From an uncultured Sphingomonas sp. (GTDB taxonomy: Bacteria > Pseudomonadota > Alphaproteobacteria > Sphingomonadales > Sphingomonadaceae), in NCBI GenBank assembly GCA_913776045.1, contig CAJYOI010000042.1, forward strand, positions 21,634 to 85,633: a stretch of DNA of 64,000 bases. Reading direction: 5' to 3'. Numbering within the stretch: the first letter of the stretch is position 1; every line of letters begins with the position of its first letter. The notes below the pieces were generated by a model that saw only the letters and a program-made list of their open reading frames with translations, did no database searches and had not been told where the DNA came from. A program made the position numbers and the translations under genes. Below, one piece after another: positions 54,161 to 64,000 of this stretch.

Positions 54161-55008
54161 GGACGATCGCTATCTCCGCCGCCGTCCTCGCCGTGCTCGC
54201 CACGCCGGCCACCGCCAAGGACAAGGATCCGGTCTTCGTCGAAAGCGCCGCCATCAAGGATAAGCCGGCGGTCACGTTGAACCCGGCCAAGGCCTATGTC
54301 CTGATGCGCAGCGAGGCGCAGACGCCGCTGTACCTCATGAAGGTGCCGACCGCGGAGGACCAGGCGGCCTATGACAAGATGCGCGCCGACGCTCTCGCCA
54401 AGGCGCAGGAGAAGTACCGCAAGAAGCTCGCCAGCTACGAACGCGATCTTTCGGCGGCCAAGGCCGCGCGGACGTCGACAGCGACGCTCGGCGATCGGCC
54501 GGTCGAGCCGACCGAAGCCAATTTCCTGTTCACGCCGTTCAATCAGCTGGCCGCGGTCGCCATCGGCCCGGTAAATCGCTTCGCCAAGACGGGCGTGTCG
54601 ACCTACCTGCACGAAATGACGCCTGGGACGTACCGCGTGTACGGCTTCCTGGGGCTGATGGGTAATGCGATGATGGGCTCGTGCTTCTGCATGGGCAGCG
54701 TGCAGTTCGATGCCGCACCGGGCGTCATCACCGACCTGGGACTGGTGGGCAAGGACGAGCCCACGAAGGCGCCAAGCGGCGACAGCTCTTATCCGACGCC
54801 CTTGACCAGCAACCGGTTGTTTGTCGCCCCCGGCGCCGACATGCCGATCGACCCGCGGCTGGCGTCGCAAAGGCTCGTGCGGGCAAAGTTTCGTCCTTCG
54901 GGCAAGTTGCCAAATTATTTCGGCCTGACGATCACGCGCATCCCGGAGATGCCGGGCGTGCTGCGCTACGAACGCGACCGGATCGTCGATCTGACGCAGG
55001 GGCAATAA
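54157..55008 (+). CDS. Exported hypothetical protein coupled to its upstream partner
   Basis: A 283-residue protein with signal peptide (TIAISAAVLAVLATPATA), a Lys/Glu/Ala-rich coiled helix (YDKMRADALAKAQEKYRKKLASY) at ~75-110 and a hydrophobic motif FLGLMGNAMMGSCFCMGSVQF. The GTG overlaps the preceding gene (GTGA); the frame open further upstream lies inside that gene. No family assignment; probably periplasmic, acting with its neighbour. Confidence 0.62.
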   Translation: MRTIAISAAVLAVLATPATAKDKDPVFVESAAIKDKPAVTLNPAKAYVLMRSEAQTPLYLMKVPTAEDQAAYDKMRADALAKAQEKYRKKLASYERDLSAAKAARTSTATLGDRPVEPTEANFLFTPFNQLAAVAIGPVNRFAKTGVSTYLHEMTPGTYRVYGFLGLMGNAMMGSCFCMGSVQFDAAPGVITDLGLVGKDEPTKAPSGDSSYPTPLTSNRLFVAPGADMPIDPRLASQRLVRAKFRPSGKLPNYFGLTITRIPEMPGVLRYERDRIVDLTQGQ

Positions 55009-55051
55009 GCGGGTTTGGGCGGGTGGACGCCGTGTTCACCCGCTCGCGACC

Positions 55052-55222
55052 TTACTGGCCCAGATCGCGGTCCTGATTCTTTACAACGCCATCGGCACCG
55101 CCTTCGCCCATCTGCGCGTCGGGCTCGGGGCCGCCTTCGCCACGCTCGAGCGCATCACGGCGCGCGTCGACGGCCTGTTCGATGTCGCTGCGATCCTCGG
55201 TGTCGGTGCGGTTGTCGGTCAT
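55052..55222 (-). CDS. Small acidic hydrophilic protein, 56 residues
   Basis: Almost entirely charged and polar: MTDNRTDTEDRSDIEQAVDA, then ALERGEGGPEPDAQMGEGGADGV and NQDRDLGQ. AAGGAG stands seven bases before the ATG, a near-perfect ribosome site, which is the main reason to accept it; an ATG eight codons earlier lacks one. Resembles small stress or disorder-type proteins of sphingomonads, without a known function. Confidence 0.65.
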   Translation of the reverse strand: MTDNRTDTEDRSDIEQAVDARRDALERGEGGPEPDAQMGEGGADGVVKNQDRDLGQ

Positions 55223-55274
55223 CTCAATCTCCTTCGTCCAACTCAACTCGCGTGCGGGAGCTTCGGACGCAGCG

Positions 55275-56408
55275 TCACGGCACGACAGTCGTGAAAAGAT
55301 AGACCGCGAAGATCATCAGATGCACGACGCCGCCAGCGATCGTCGTGCGGCCGGTGCCAAGCGACAGCGTGATGGTGAAGAGCGACAGGATCAGCAGGGT
55401 GATTCCCTTCGGCCCCAGCCCCAGCGCCAGCGGCAAATCTAGGATCAGGGAGACGATCGCCACCGACGGGATGGTCAGGCCGATCGTCGCGAGTGCTGAG
55501 CCGAGCGCGAGGTTCAGGCTCGTCTGCAGCCGGTTACGTCGTGCGGCACGATAGGCGGCGAGGCTTTCGGGCGCGAGCACCAGTGCGGCGATGATGACGC
55601 CGACGACCGCGAGCGGGAGGCCGGCGTCGAGCACGGCGCGCTCGACCGTCACCGACAGGCCCTTCGCCAACAGCACGACGCCGACCAGCGACAAAAGCAG
55701 CGCACCGAACGCGATCCATGCGGTCGTCGTCGTCGGCGGTTCGGCGTGGGCGTCCTTCGGCATGTCCTCGCTGGGCAGGAAATAGTCGCGGTGGCGCACC
55801 GTCTGAACGAGGACGAAGGTCAGATAAAGGACCAGCGATACGCCCGCGACGAGGATCAGCTGCGAGGTCGCATAGGTCGGCCCCGGCGCGCTGGAGACAT
55901 AATTGGGCAGGACCAGCGACAGGACGACCATCGCGGTCAGCACGCACAGCGCGGTACTGACGCCGCGTAAGGTGAAGCGTTGCTCGCCGTGCCGCAGGCC
56001 ACCGGCCAGCAGGCAGACGCCGACGATGAAATTGAGGATGATCATGATCGCCGCGAAGACGGTGTCACGCGCAAGCGCGGATGCGTCGCCTGCGTCGGAC
56101 AGCATCAGGCTGACGATCAGCGACACTTCGATCACCGTCACCGCGATCGCCAGCACCAGCGTCCCGAACGGCTCGCCGACTCGATGGGCGACGACCTCCG
56201 CATGATGAACCGCCGCAAGGACCGAGCCGATGAGAATCAGCGCGGCGACGATAGTGCCGATCGCGCCCATCTTGGCGAGCCCGATCGCGATCGCGACCAG
56301 ACCGAACAGCGGAAAGGCAAGCGTCCACGCCGGCAGCACGTCGCGGAACAGCAACGCACGCTTCGTCGACTGCGGTGGGATGGCGTCGATCTGATCGGCG
56401 TCGGTCAC
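55275..56408 (-). CDS. Ca2+/cation:proton antiporter (ChaA/CAX type)
   Basis: A 377-residue inner-membrane exchanger with about eleven helices. Two homologous halves carry the acidic alpha repeats: VGEPFGTLVLAIAVTVIEVSLI and LAPESLAAYRAARRNRLQTSLNLALGSALATIGL. These glutamates bind the cation. The GTG start follows GGGAGA at seven bases. Likely exports Ca2+, Na+ or K+ for proton gradient; with calcium-dependent surface proteins elsewhere in the window a role in calcium handling is possible but speculative. Confidence 0.9.
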   Translation of the reverse strand: MTDADQIDAIPPQSTKRALLFRDVLPAWTLAFPLFGLVAIAIGLAKMGAIGTIVAALILIGSVLAAVHHAEVVAHRVGEPFGTLVLAIAVTVIEVSLIVSLMLSDAGDASALARDTVFAAIMIILNFIVGVCLLAGGLRHGEQRFTLRGVSTALCVLTAMVVLSLVLPNYVSSAPGPTYATSQLILVAGVSLVLYLTFVLVQTVRHRDYFLPSEDMPKDAHAEPPTTTTAWIAFGALLLSLVGVVLLAKGLSVTVERAVLDAGLPLAVVGVIIAALVLAPESLAAYRAARRNRLQTSLNLALGSALATIGLTIPSVAIVSLILDLPLALGLGPKGITLLILSLFTITLSLGTGRTTIAGGVVHLMIFAVYLFTTVVP

Positions 56409-56504
56409 ACAAAAATCTCCCTGTCCTACCAATGCCGCAACCGACGAACAGTTGCATGTGCGTATCGATCAACCCGAAAAATCGCGTTCGCTACTGAGAG
56501 TATG

Positions 56505-56516
56505 TTGCATTAGCAA
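56505..56516. promoter_or_regulatory. Possible iron-regulator site upstream of the siderophore receptor
   Basis: TTGCATTAGCAA has complementary TTGC/GCAA arms about 50 bases before the receptor. The position suits a Fur-type site in an iron-uptake operon, but the match is short and unproven. Confidence 0.28.
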
Positions 56517-56565
56517 TCGGCAGTGGCTACGCGGATCGCGACAAAGATCAATCAACGAGCATCGA

Positions 56566-58680
56566 ATGACCCCTGCGCTGCTTCTTCTGCTTGCCGCCAC
56601 CGCCGCGAACGATCCGGTGCCCACGGACACCGATCCGCAGCAGGCGCGTGGCGACGTCGTCGTTACCGGTACCCGCGACGAGGCGAGCGAAGGCAAGGGC
56701 GACTATGCGACCGGCGTCAGTCGTACCGCAACCCGCCTGGGCCTGAGCCAGAAGGACACACCGCAGTCGGTCAGCGTCGTCACCCGTACCCAGATCGACG
56801 ATTTCCGGCTGACCGACGTCAACACGCTGTTGCAGACGACGACCGGCGTGAACGTCCAGTCGGTGGAAACCGACCGTAGCTATTACTCGGCGCGCGGGTT
56901 CGAGATCACCAATTTCCAGCTGGACGGAATCGGCCTGCCGTTCGCGTTCAACGTGCAGAACGGTGCACTCGACACCGCGACCTATGACCGGGTCGAGGTG
57001 TTGCGCGGCGCGAACGGCTTGCTGTCGTCGACCGGCAACCCGTCCGCGACGATCAACTTCGTCCGCAAGCGCCCCGGCGCCCGGTTCGCAGGCAGCCTGA
57101 CCGCGCTATACGGTTCGTTCGATCAGAAGCGTATCGACGGCGACGTGACCGTGCCGCTGACCGCGGGCGGCCATGTTCGCGCGCGGGTGGTCGGGGCGTA
57201 TCTCGACACCGATAGCTATCTCGATCGCTATCAGGGCAAACGGTCGATCCTCTACGGCATCACCGAAGCCGATCTGGGGCCGAACACCGTGCTGGCGGTC
57301 GGGTACCAGCGTCAGGACCACCGCACGCGTGGCGGTCTTTGGGGCGCGTTGCCGCTGTTCTACACCGACGGCACGCCGACCAATTACGACCGTTCGACCA
57401 GCACGTCGGCGGAATGGACGCGGTGGAACGTGCTCGACCAGCAGATCTTCGGCGATCTCAGCCACAATTTCGGTGACGGCTGGAATGCGAAGCTGAGCGT
57501 CATGCGGCGCGCGGTCGATGAGGACGACCAGCTGTTCTATGTCTACGGCACGCCTGATCGTGCGACCGGGCTTGGCCTGTTCTCCTATGTCGGGGCCTTC
57601 AACGGCCCGACGCGCGAGCTGACGATCGACGCCTATGCCTCCGGCCCCGTCACGCTGTTCGGGCGCAAGCACGACGTCGTGTTCGGCGTGAACCGCGGCG
57701 TTTCGGCGCAGCAGCAATTCTCCAGCTATCCCGCCGGCACCGGCATCTCGCTGTCCGGCAACACCGCGTTCGAAGGCCGCTTTCCCAAGCCGTCGTTCGG
57801 GCCGTTCGACCTGAGTGCGGACACGAACAACAAACGCGAGAGCGTCTATGGCCTCGTCCGCCTGAACCCGGCCGACGCGCTGAAGATCATGCTGGGCGGC
57901 AACGTCACGCGCGCGACCGCGGAAGGTTTCAGCTATGGCGTGTCGAACGTCTTCAGGCGTACGCGCGTGCTGCCCTACGCCGGCGTCACCTATGCGTTGA
58001 GCCTGAACGTCAACGCCTATGCAAGCTATGCGACGATCTTCAACCCGCAGCGCGAGATCGATGTTGCGGGCCGCACCCTCGACCCGATCGAGGGCGAGAA
58101 TATCGAAGCGGGCGTAAAGGGCGAATGGTTCGGCGGTCGCCTGAATGCCAGCGGCGCGATCTTCAAGGCGCGGCAGAACAATACTGCCGAAGCCACGGAC
58201 CTCATCGCCGGGCGCCAGCGCTATCGCGGCATCGACGCGACGGCCGAGGGTATCGAGTTCGACGTCGGCGGTCAGGTCGCGCCGGGGTTGCAGCTGACCG
58301 GCGGCTATACCGCGTTACGCGTCCGCAATCCCCAGGGCGATGACGTGCGCACCTATGTCCCGCGCAACACCGGTCGCCTTAACGCGGTGTACAGCCCGGT
58401 CGCACTGCCCGCGCTGAAGCTGGGCGCCGCGCTTCAGTATCAGAGCCGGATGGTCCGCGATCAGGAAACGACGACCGCGGCTGGCGCCCCGATCTTCACG
58501 ACGCAGGGCGCGTATGCGCTGGTCGATGCGATGGCCCGTTATGATCTGACCGAGAACCTTGCGATAACGGCGAACGTACGAAACATCACCAACGCCAAGT
58601 ATCTTACCAGCCTTTTTTGGGCGCAGGGATTCTACGGGGCGCCGCGCACCGCGACGGTGACGCTGGGCCTGAAGTTCTGA
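56566..58680 (+). CDS. TonB-dependent siderophore receptor
   Basis: A 704-residue receptor of the ferric-siderophore group (FhuA/FpvA-like). A short signal region (MTPALLLLLAATAA) leads to a TonB box region, then the plug with KDTPQSVSVVTRTQIDDF, TTGVNVQSVETDRSYYSARGFEI and VEVLRGANGLLSSTGNPSATINFVRKRP, all typical of siderophore receptors, and a barrel ending LGLKF. No basic residue precedes the hydrophobic leader, so the start may lie differently, but no better in-frame ATG exists. Its stop overlaps the next gene by one base, starting a three-gene operon with membrane partners. Confidence 0.9.
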   Translation: MTPALLLLLAATAANDPVPTDTDPQQARGDVVVTGTRDEASEGKGDYATGVSRTATRLGLSQKDTPQSVSVVTRTQIDDFRLTDVNTLLQTTTGVNVQSVETDRSYYSARGFEITNFQLDGIGLPFAFNVQNGALDTATYDRVEVLRGANGLLSSTGNPSATINFVRKRPGARFAGSLTALYGSFDQKRIDGDVTVPLTAGGHVRARVVGAYLDTDSYLDRYQGKRSILYGITEADLGPNTVLAVGYQRQDHRTRGGLWGALPLFYTDGTPTNYDRSTSTSAEWTRWNVLDQQIFGDLSHNFGDGWNAKLSVMRRAVDEDDQLFYVYGTPDRATGLGLFSYVGAFNGPTRELTIDAYASGPVTLFGRKHDVVFGVNRGVSAQQQFSSYPAGTGISLSGNTAFEGRFPKPSFGPFDLSADTNNKRESVYGLVRLNPADALKIMLGGNVTRATAEGFSYGVSNVFRRTRVLPYAGVTYALSLNVNAYASYATIFNPQREIDVAGRTLDPIEGENIEAGVKGEWFGGRLNASGAIFKARQNNTAEATDLIAGRQRYRGIDATAEGIEFDVGGQVAPGLQLTGGYTALRVRNPQGDDVRTYVPRNTGRLNAVYSPVALPALKLGAALQYQSRMVRDQETTTAAGAPIFTTQGAYALVDAMARYDLTENLAITANVRNITNAKYLTSLFWAQGFYGAPRTATVTLGLKF

Positions 58681-59225
58681 TGGTCTTGACCACCGCCTTG
58701 GCGCTGGCGATCGCTGGCATCCTGCTCGTCCGCCAAGGTTGGGGGGCGAAGCGTGGCGTCGCGTTGGGGGGATGGGCGGCAGTCGGTGCGGCTGTCGTTT
58801 TGCTGGCCGCCGGCGATGGCGCATGGGGCATCGCGGTCGGCGCGACCGTCGCGATGCTCGTCGCGTTTGGTCTGCTGGCGCGCGAAGGGCTGCGGACAGC
58901 ACCGACCCGCACGCCACCCCAGCGACAGCCGGCCAGCGTCACGTTGCCGCACCGGGCGCTTGGGGTAGGGCGGCGGTTGCTCGTCTTCGTCCTCGTCGTG
59001 CCGGTCGGCGTCGCGGCGTCCTACGTCTTCGCAATTGGTGCGGAGGGGGCGGCAGCCCGGCTCGGCTGGCATCCTGCGGATCGCACCGCGGTCGCGTTCG
59101 TCACCGCGCCGGTCGCCTGGACGGTCCTGGTGAGCGTGCAGTTGATCCAGCCGGGACCGTCGCGCATGGTCCTACCGCCCGCGGTGTGCGCCGCGATCGG
59201 GCTTCTTCTCTGGTGGCCGCTATGA
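58680..59225 (+). CDS. Inner-membrane protein of the iron-uptake operon
   Basis: A 181-residue protein with five to six predicted membrane stretches (TTALALAIAGILLV, ALGGWAAVGAAVVLLAAG, GIAVGATVAMLVAFGLL, RRLLVFVLVVPVGVAA, AVAFVTAPVAWTVLVSV, AVCAAIGLLLWWPL). It lies between the receptor and the PepSY protein with one- and four-base overlaps, so all three are translated together. No defined family; it likely helps the PepSY protein, for example as a small reductase subunit. Confidence 0.68.
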   Translation: MVLTTALALAIAGILLVRQGWGAKRGVALGGWAAVGAAVVLLAAGDGAWGIAVGATVAMLVAFGLLAREGLRTAPTRTPPQRQPASVTLPHRALGVGRRLLVFVLVVPVGVAASYVFAIGAEGAAARLGWHPADRTAVAFVTAPVAWTVLVSVQLIQPGPSRMVLPPAVCAAIGLLLWWPL

Positions 59226-60682
59226 AGCATGATCCGATCGTCGTCCCCGAACAGACGTTGGTCCAGCGTGCACTCGGCGGCCACGCCGCGCTGGGATTGC
59301 TGGCGGGCGGTCTGCTCTATCTGATCGCGCTGTCGGGGATGCTGGTCGTCATTCAAGAGCGCTGGCAGCGCTGGGAGCAGCCCGCCGTCGCCGAAACTCC
59401 GGTCATGAGCTCGCAAGCGGTGCAGGCGGCGGTCGCGACCAAGGCAGCGATCGATGCGAAGGCGGGTACGCCGGCCAGCACCCACCTTTACGTCAAGATG
59501 CCGACCGCCGGCCTGCCGCGCACGGTGGTCACCAGCGATCACGGCGCGATCTACGTCGATGCCGAGGGCCGTGAGGCGGGGGCGGAGGGCCACGCCTGGA
59601 CCGAGTTCCTGGTCAATCTCCACACCTATCTCCATCTGCCGATGACGTTCGGTATCATCGTCGTCGGCGCGCTGGGCGTGATGCTGGCCGCGCTGGCGAT
59701 TACCGGGGTGGCGGCGCACCCGCGCATTTTCCGCGACGCGTTCCGCCTGCGCGCGCGGGGCAATCGCCAGCTGGCGCAGGCCGATTGGCACAACCGGCTC
59801 GGCGTGTGGACGTTACCGTTCGTGCTGGCACTGGCGATGACGGGGGCGATCATCGGCCTGTCTTCGGTCGGCGCGACGCTGCTCGGCAAGCGCTATCATG
59901 GCGGCGATACGCTGGCGGCCTATGCCCCGATCTTCGGTGCCGAACATCCGGTCGACAAGCGCCCGGCGCCGCTACCCAACGTCGCCGCGCCGCTCGAATA
60001 TATGGCGAAGACGTTTCCGGACGTGGCGCCGACCTATGTCACGATCCACGACCCCGGCACGCGGGGGCAGAACATTCAATTGCTCGCCGCGCACGATCGC
60101 CGGCTAATCTATGGCGAGGCGTATCATTTCAACGCGAACGGCGGATATGAGGATCGGCTGGGCCTGTCCGACGGCCCGTTGGGGCGCCAGACCGCGGCCT
60201 CGCTCTACAACCTGCATTTCGGCAACTTCGGTGGCCTGGCGGTCGAACTGGCCTACATCGCGTTCGGGCTCGCCCTCTGCGTGATAACCGCGACCGGCAT
60301 GTCGCTCTGGCTCCAGAAGCGCCGCCGTCGCGGTCTGCCGAGCCCGCGGCTGGAGGGATTCTGGACGATGGTCGTCTGGGGCACGCCCGTGCTGATCGTC
60401 GCGACGTTGTGGCTGCGCGGCGTCGGCGGGGCGGAGATGCCACTGGAGCCGGTGTTTTGGTGGGGGCTGGCGGCGCTCATCCTGGCGGGCATGGTCATGC
60501 CGACGCTGGCCGACGCCCGTGTATTGCGGCTGGCACTGGCGGCGATGGTCGCGGTGACGGCGCTGGTCCACTTCACCCTGACGCCGCTGGAGTTGCCGGC
60601 GGTGTGGGTGATCGACGTAGCGCTGCTGAGTGTCGCGGCAGTGCTGGCGGCGGTGGAATTGGGGCGGAAGCGGGCGGTGTAA
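59222..60682 (+). CDS. PepSY-associated membrane (ferric-siderophore reductase-like) protein
   Basis: A 486-residue membrane protein. An N-terminal helix (LALGLLAGGLLYLIALSGML) and periplasmic PepSY-like region are followed by further helices (FGIIVVGALGVMLAALAITGV, GVWTLPFVLALAMTGAIIGL, AYIAFGLALCVITATGMSLWLQ and the last three). Histidines in HTYLHLP and DWHNRLG sit near helix ends where heme ligands lie in PepSY_TM proteins, which reduce imported ferric complexes. Final gene of the receptor operon. Confidence 0.87.
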   Translation: MKHDPIVVPEQTLVQRALGGHAALGLLAGGLLYLIALSGMLVVIQERWQRWEQPAVAETPVMSSQAVQAAVATKAAIDAKAGTPASTHLYVKMPTAGLPRTVVTSDHGAIYVDAEGREAGAEGHAWTEFLVNLHTYLHLPMTFGIIVVGALGVMLAALAITGVAAHPRIFRDAFRLRARGNRQLAQADWHNRLGVWTLPFVLALAMTGAIIGLSSVGATLLGKRYHGGDTLAAYAPIFGAEHPVDKRPAPLPNVAAPLEYMAKTFPDVAPTYVTIHDPGTRGQNIQLLAAHDRRLIYGEAYHFNANGGYEDRLGLSDGPLGRQTAASLYNLHFGNFGGLAVELAYIAFGLALCVITATGMSLWLQKRRRRGLPSPRLEGFWTMVVWGTPVLIVATLWLRGVGGAEMPLEPVFWWGLAALILAGMVMPTLADARVLRLALAAMVAVTALVHFTLTPLELPAVWVIDVALLSVAAVLAAVELGRKRAV

Positions 60683-60685
60683 TCA

Positions 60686-60772
60686 CCCGTATCCCGGACT
60701 TGATCCGCGATTCAGGGCCATCATCGACACAGCTCGCGGCTCTGGATCGTCGGATCGAGTCCGGGATGACGG
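60686..60772. repeat. Inverted repeat of the CCCGGACTTGATCCGxxATTCAGGG family
   Basis: Left arm ATCCCGGACTTGATCCGCGA is complementary to the right arm ending CGGATCGAGTCCGGGAT. This sequence family is frequent between genes in alphaproteobacteria. It lies downstream of the PepSY gene. Confidence 0.7.
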
Positions 60773-60826
60773 TGGATTTGGGGCAAGCGCTCCGGACTTC
60801 GAAGCCCCGGCACCTCCGTCCTTTCG

Positions 60827-60862
60827 AAAAAAAACGGGCGCCGATCATCCGATCGACGCCCG
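60827..60862 (-). terminator. Intrinsic terminator of clpX
   Basis: On the minus strand GCGGGCG-loop-CGCCCG is followed by eight T residues, 25 bases after the clpX stop. Confidence 0.9.
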
Positions 60863-60887
60863 CTTGCGATAGCCCGGGAAACCCGGA

Positions 60888-62159
<1,272 letters not shown>

Positions 62160-62268
62160 TCAATCACCTCGTCGCGCGGATGGGGTCCCGCGCTTGAAAA
62201 TGGCCTGCCATCCTACACGGCAGGCCGGGTCCGGCAAACCCAAATACCGGACCCTCACGCAAAACAGG

Positions 62269-62913
62269 TTAAGCCGAGGCCGAACCTTCGCCGTCCGGCA
62301 CGCCCGGACGCTTATCGAACACTTCGTCGACCAGGCCGAACGCCTTGGCCTCGTCGGCCTCCAGGAACGTGTCGCGGTCCATGGCGCGCTCGATCTCTTC
62401 CAGGCTCTTGCCGGTGTACTTGACGTACAGGTCGTTCATCCGGCGCTTGATGCGCAGGATTTCCTTGGCCTGGATCTCGATGTCCGACGCCATGCCCTGC
62501 GCACCGCCGGAGGGCTGGTGGATCATGATGCGGGCGTTGGTCAGCGCGACGCGCATGCCCGGCTCACCGGCGGCGAGCAGGAAGCTGCCCATCGACGCCG
62601 CCTGACCGATGCAGACGGTGCCGACCTTGGGGCGGATATACTGCATCGTATCGTGGATCGCCATGCCGGCGGTTACCACGCCGCCCGGCGAATTGATGTA
62701 CATCCAGATGTCCTTCTTCGGGTTCTCGGACTCGAGGAAGAGCAACTGGGCGGTGATGAGCGAGGCCATGTGATCCTCGACCGGCCCCACGACGAAGATT
62801 ATGCGTTCGCGCAGCAGGCGCGAATAGATGTCGAAGCTGCGCTCGCCGCGGCTCGACTGTTCGATGACGATGGGGACGAGGGCGTTCTGAATGACGCTCA
62901 TAGGGTCGTGCAT
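62269..62913 (-). CDS. clpP: ATP-dependent Clp protease proteolytic subunit
   Basis: Serine protease forming the tetradecameric barrel. The 214-residue protein has the triad S107 (GQAASMGS), H132 ([11 protein letters not shown]) and D181 (AMDRDTFL), with the handle region between. The ATG beginning MHDPMSVIQ gives the usual short propeptide. The frame upstream overlaps the glycosyltransferase gene and is not coding. Confidence 0.97.
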   Translation of the reverse strand: MHDPMSVIQNALVPIVIEQSSRGERSFDIYSRLLRERIIFVVGPVEDHMASLITAQLLFLESENPKKDIWMYINSPGGVVTAGMAIHDTMQYIRPKVGTVCIGQAASMGSFLLAAGEPGMRVALTNARIMIHQPSGGAQGMASDIEIQAKEILRIKRRMNDLYVKYTGKSLEEIERAMDRDTFLEADEAKAFGLVDEVFDKRPGVPDGEGSASA

Positions 62914-62975
62914 GGTGTTCCCGCTCTTGGATTGACCGCGCTTACATCGGCGTTCGGGCGGGAGGGCGCAAGGGG

Positions 62976-63899
62976 TCAGGCCTGCGGTCCCGGGATCGCC
63001 AGATACGCCAGCCGCTTCATCTCGCGTCGTCCGCGCACCACGGTGTCGAGGATAAGCCCTGCAAACAGGTTGAGCACCGCGACGATCATCAGGCCCGTCG
63101 CCAGGATCGCGGTGGGGAAGCGCGGGACGAGGCCCGTCTGCGCATAGGTGATGGCGAGCGGTATCGTCAGCAGGATCGCCGCAAACGCCAGCGCGCCGCC
63201 GATCGCGCCGAAGAACCACAAGGGCCGCTCGATCCGGTACAGCGTGGCGATGGTGCGGGCGATGCGGGCCCCGTCGCGGTAGGTGTTGAGCTTCGACGCC
63301 GAGCCCTCGACGCGGGCGAGGTAGCGGGTCTCGACCTCGCCGACCGGCATCTTGAGCTCGAGCGCGTGGACGCTGATTTCGGTCTCGATCTCGAACCCGC
63401 CGGACAGCGCCGGAAAGCTCTTCACGAAGCGGCGCGAAAAGACGCGGTAGCCCGAGAAGATATCGGTGAAGGTGCGGCCGAACAGCGAGGCGAGCAGCCC
63501 GGTCATCGCGCGGTTGCCGAGCACGTGACCGCGCCGATAGGCCTCCGCCGCCTCATGCACGCGGGTGCCGACGATCATGTCGAGGCCATCGTCGACCAAG
63601 CGCTCGACCATGGCGGGGGCGGAGGCGGGGTCGTAGGTCAGATCGCCGTCGGCCATCACATAAATGTCCGCATCGACATCGGCGAACATGCGGCGGACGA
63701 CGTGGCCCTTGCCCTGCATGCGTTCGGTGCGGACGACGGCACCCGCGGCGCGCGCCACCTCGACCGTCCGGTCGCGGCTGTTATTGTCATAGACGTAGAT
63801 GGTGGCGCCGGGCAGCGCGTCGCGAAAGCCGGCGATCGTCTGCGCGATCGCGGCTTCCTCATTGTAGCATGGCAGCAGGACGGCGATGCGTGGCGCCAC
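62976..63899 (-). CDS. Family 2 glycosyltransferase with C-terminal membrane helices
   Basis: A 307-residue enzyme transferring a sugar onto a lipid carrier. The GT-A domain has [11 protein letters not shown] (nucleotide site), [13 protein letters not shown] and the catalytic [11 protein letters not shown], and two C-terminal helices ([16 protein letters not shown] and [18 protein letters not shown]) anchor it. Resembles dolichyl/polyprenyl-phosphate mannose or glucose synthases and flippase-associated enzymes, the lipid-sugar donor unknown. GTG start behind GAGGG. Beyond it the window ends in a CCTCxCCCCG-type repeat. Confidence 0.87.
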   Translation of the reverse strand: MAPRIAVLLPCYNEEAAIAQTIAGFRDALPGATIYVYDNNSRDRTVEVARAAGAVVRTERMQGKGHVVRRMFADVDADIYVMADGDLTYDPASAPAMVERLVDDGLDMIVGTRVHEAAEAYRRGHVLGNRAMTGLLASLFGRTFTDIFSGYRVFSRRFVKSFPALSGGFEIETEISVHALELKMPVGEVETRYLARVEGSASKLNTYRDGARIARTIATLYRIERPLWFFGAIGGALAFAAILLTIPLAITYAQTGLVPRFPTAILATGLMIVAVLNLFAGLILDTVVRGRREMKRLAYLAIPGPQA

Positions 63900-63900
63900 A

Positions 63901-64000
63901 ATATTCCCTCAATCGCCCTCGCCCCGGACGGGGAGAGGATAGCGGAGCTCGCGAGCTCGCTCGCTAGCGCAGCCTGTAGAGGGGTGGGCGGGGGGGGTAA
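63901..64000. repeat. Palindromic repeat at window edge (partial)
   Basis: CTCGCCCCGGACGGGGAGAGG and the following GGAGCTCGCGAGCTC dyads match the repeat core seen in the ilvB-ilvN spacer. The element runs past the window end. Confidence 0.5.

Overview
The window is GC-rich DNA of the kind found in Sphingomonadaceae (Sphingomonas or a close relative). The evidence is gene content and order: a methyltransferase–comF–grxC–nitrilase–DUF1178 run, a SapC-family protein, TonB-dependent receptors, small SWIB and DUF2945 proteins, a TonB-like protein next to a YceI protein, and several families of sphingomonad-style intergenic inverted repeats. No rRNA is present. One tRNA gene (Arg, anticodon CCT) was found.

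Layout. 1-6.2 kb is housekeeping: the 3' part of accA, two Flp-type pilins, a NUDIX hydrolase, a methyltransferase, comF, grxC, a C-N hydrolase, DUF1178, tRNA-Arg and a SapC-family gene. 6.5-24.1 kb is the most distinctive region. Two complete type I secretion sets (TolC-like outer-membrane protein, ABC exporter, HlyD-like adaptor) lie head to tail. They are followed by two large extracellular proteins: a 764-residue cadherin-repeat protein with a membrane segment near its N terminus, and an 1806-residue Calx-beta/RTX protein that ends at a strong terminator. Just downstream is a decayed IS630-family element. 25.7-34.3 kb holds SWIB and DUF2945 proteins, a TonB-dependent receptor with a LacI-type palindrome upstream, folE coupled to a kinase-like gene, a toxin-antitoxin pair whose antitoxin is frameshifted, leuA with a newly noticed leucine-rich leader peptide, a BLUF photoreceptor and a YceI protein.

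34.4-47.5 kb is mainly amino-acid and nucleotide biosynthesis: ilvB-ilvN-ilvC (ilvC carries a one-base frameshift as given), miaA, serB and pyrB plus a pyrC-like gene. Between serB and pyrC sits a ParA-like ATPase, a small basic partner and a TPR-SPOR protein, with a divergent Sel1-SPOR protein. 47.7-64 kb holds a PilZ protein, ruvX, a DUF3089 hydrolase, gatCAB, a pair of exported proteins, a cation/proton antiporter, a TonB receptor with two membrane partners (one PepSY-type) in a tightly coupled operon, clpX, clpP and a glycosyltransferase.

How the parts work together. The secretion block probably exports and anchors a calcium-binding surface layer or giant adhesin, and the order secretion genes then substrates supports this. 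The leuA and ilvBNC genes form most of the branched-chain amino-acid pathway, and a leader peptide suggests leucine-responsive attenuation of leuA. The 56.6-60.7 kb operon looks like iron or siderophore uptake followed by membrane reduction. Three loci show decay or sequence error: ilvC, the antitoxin and the IS630 transposase.
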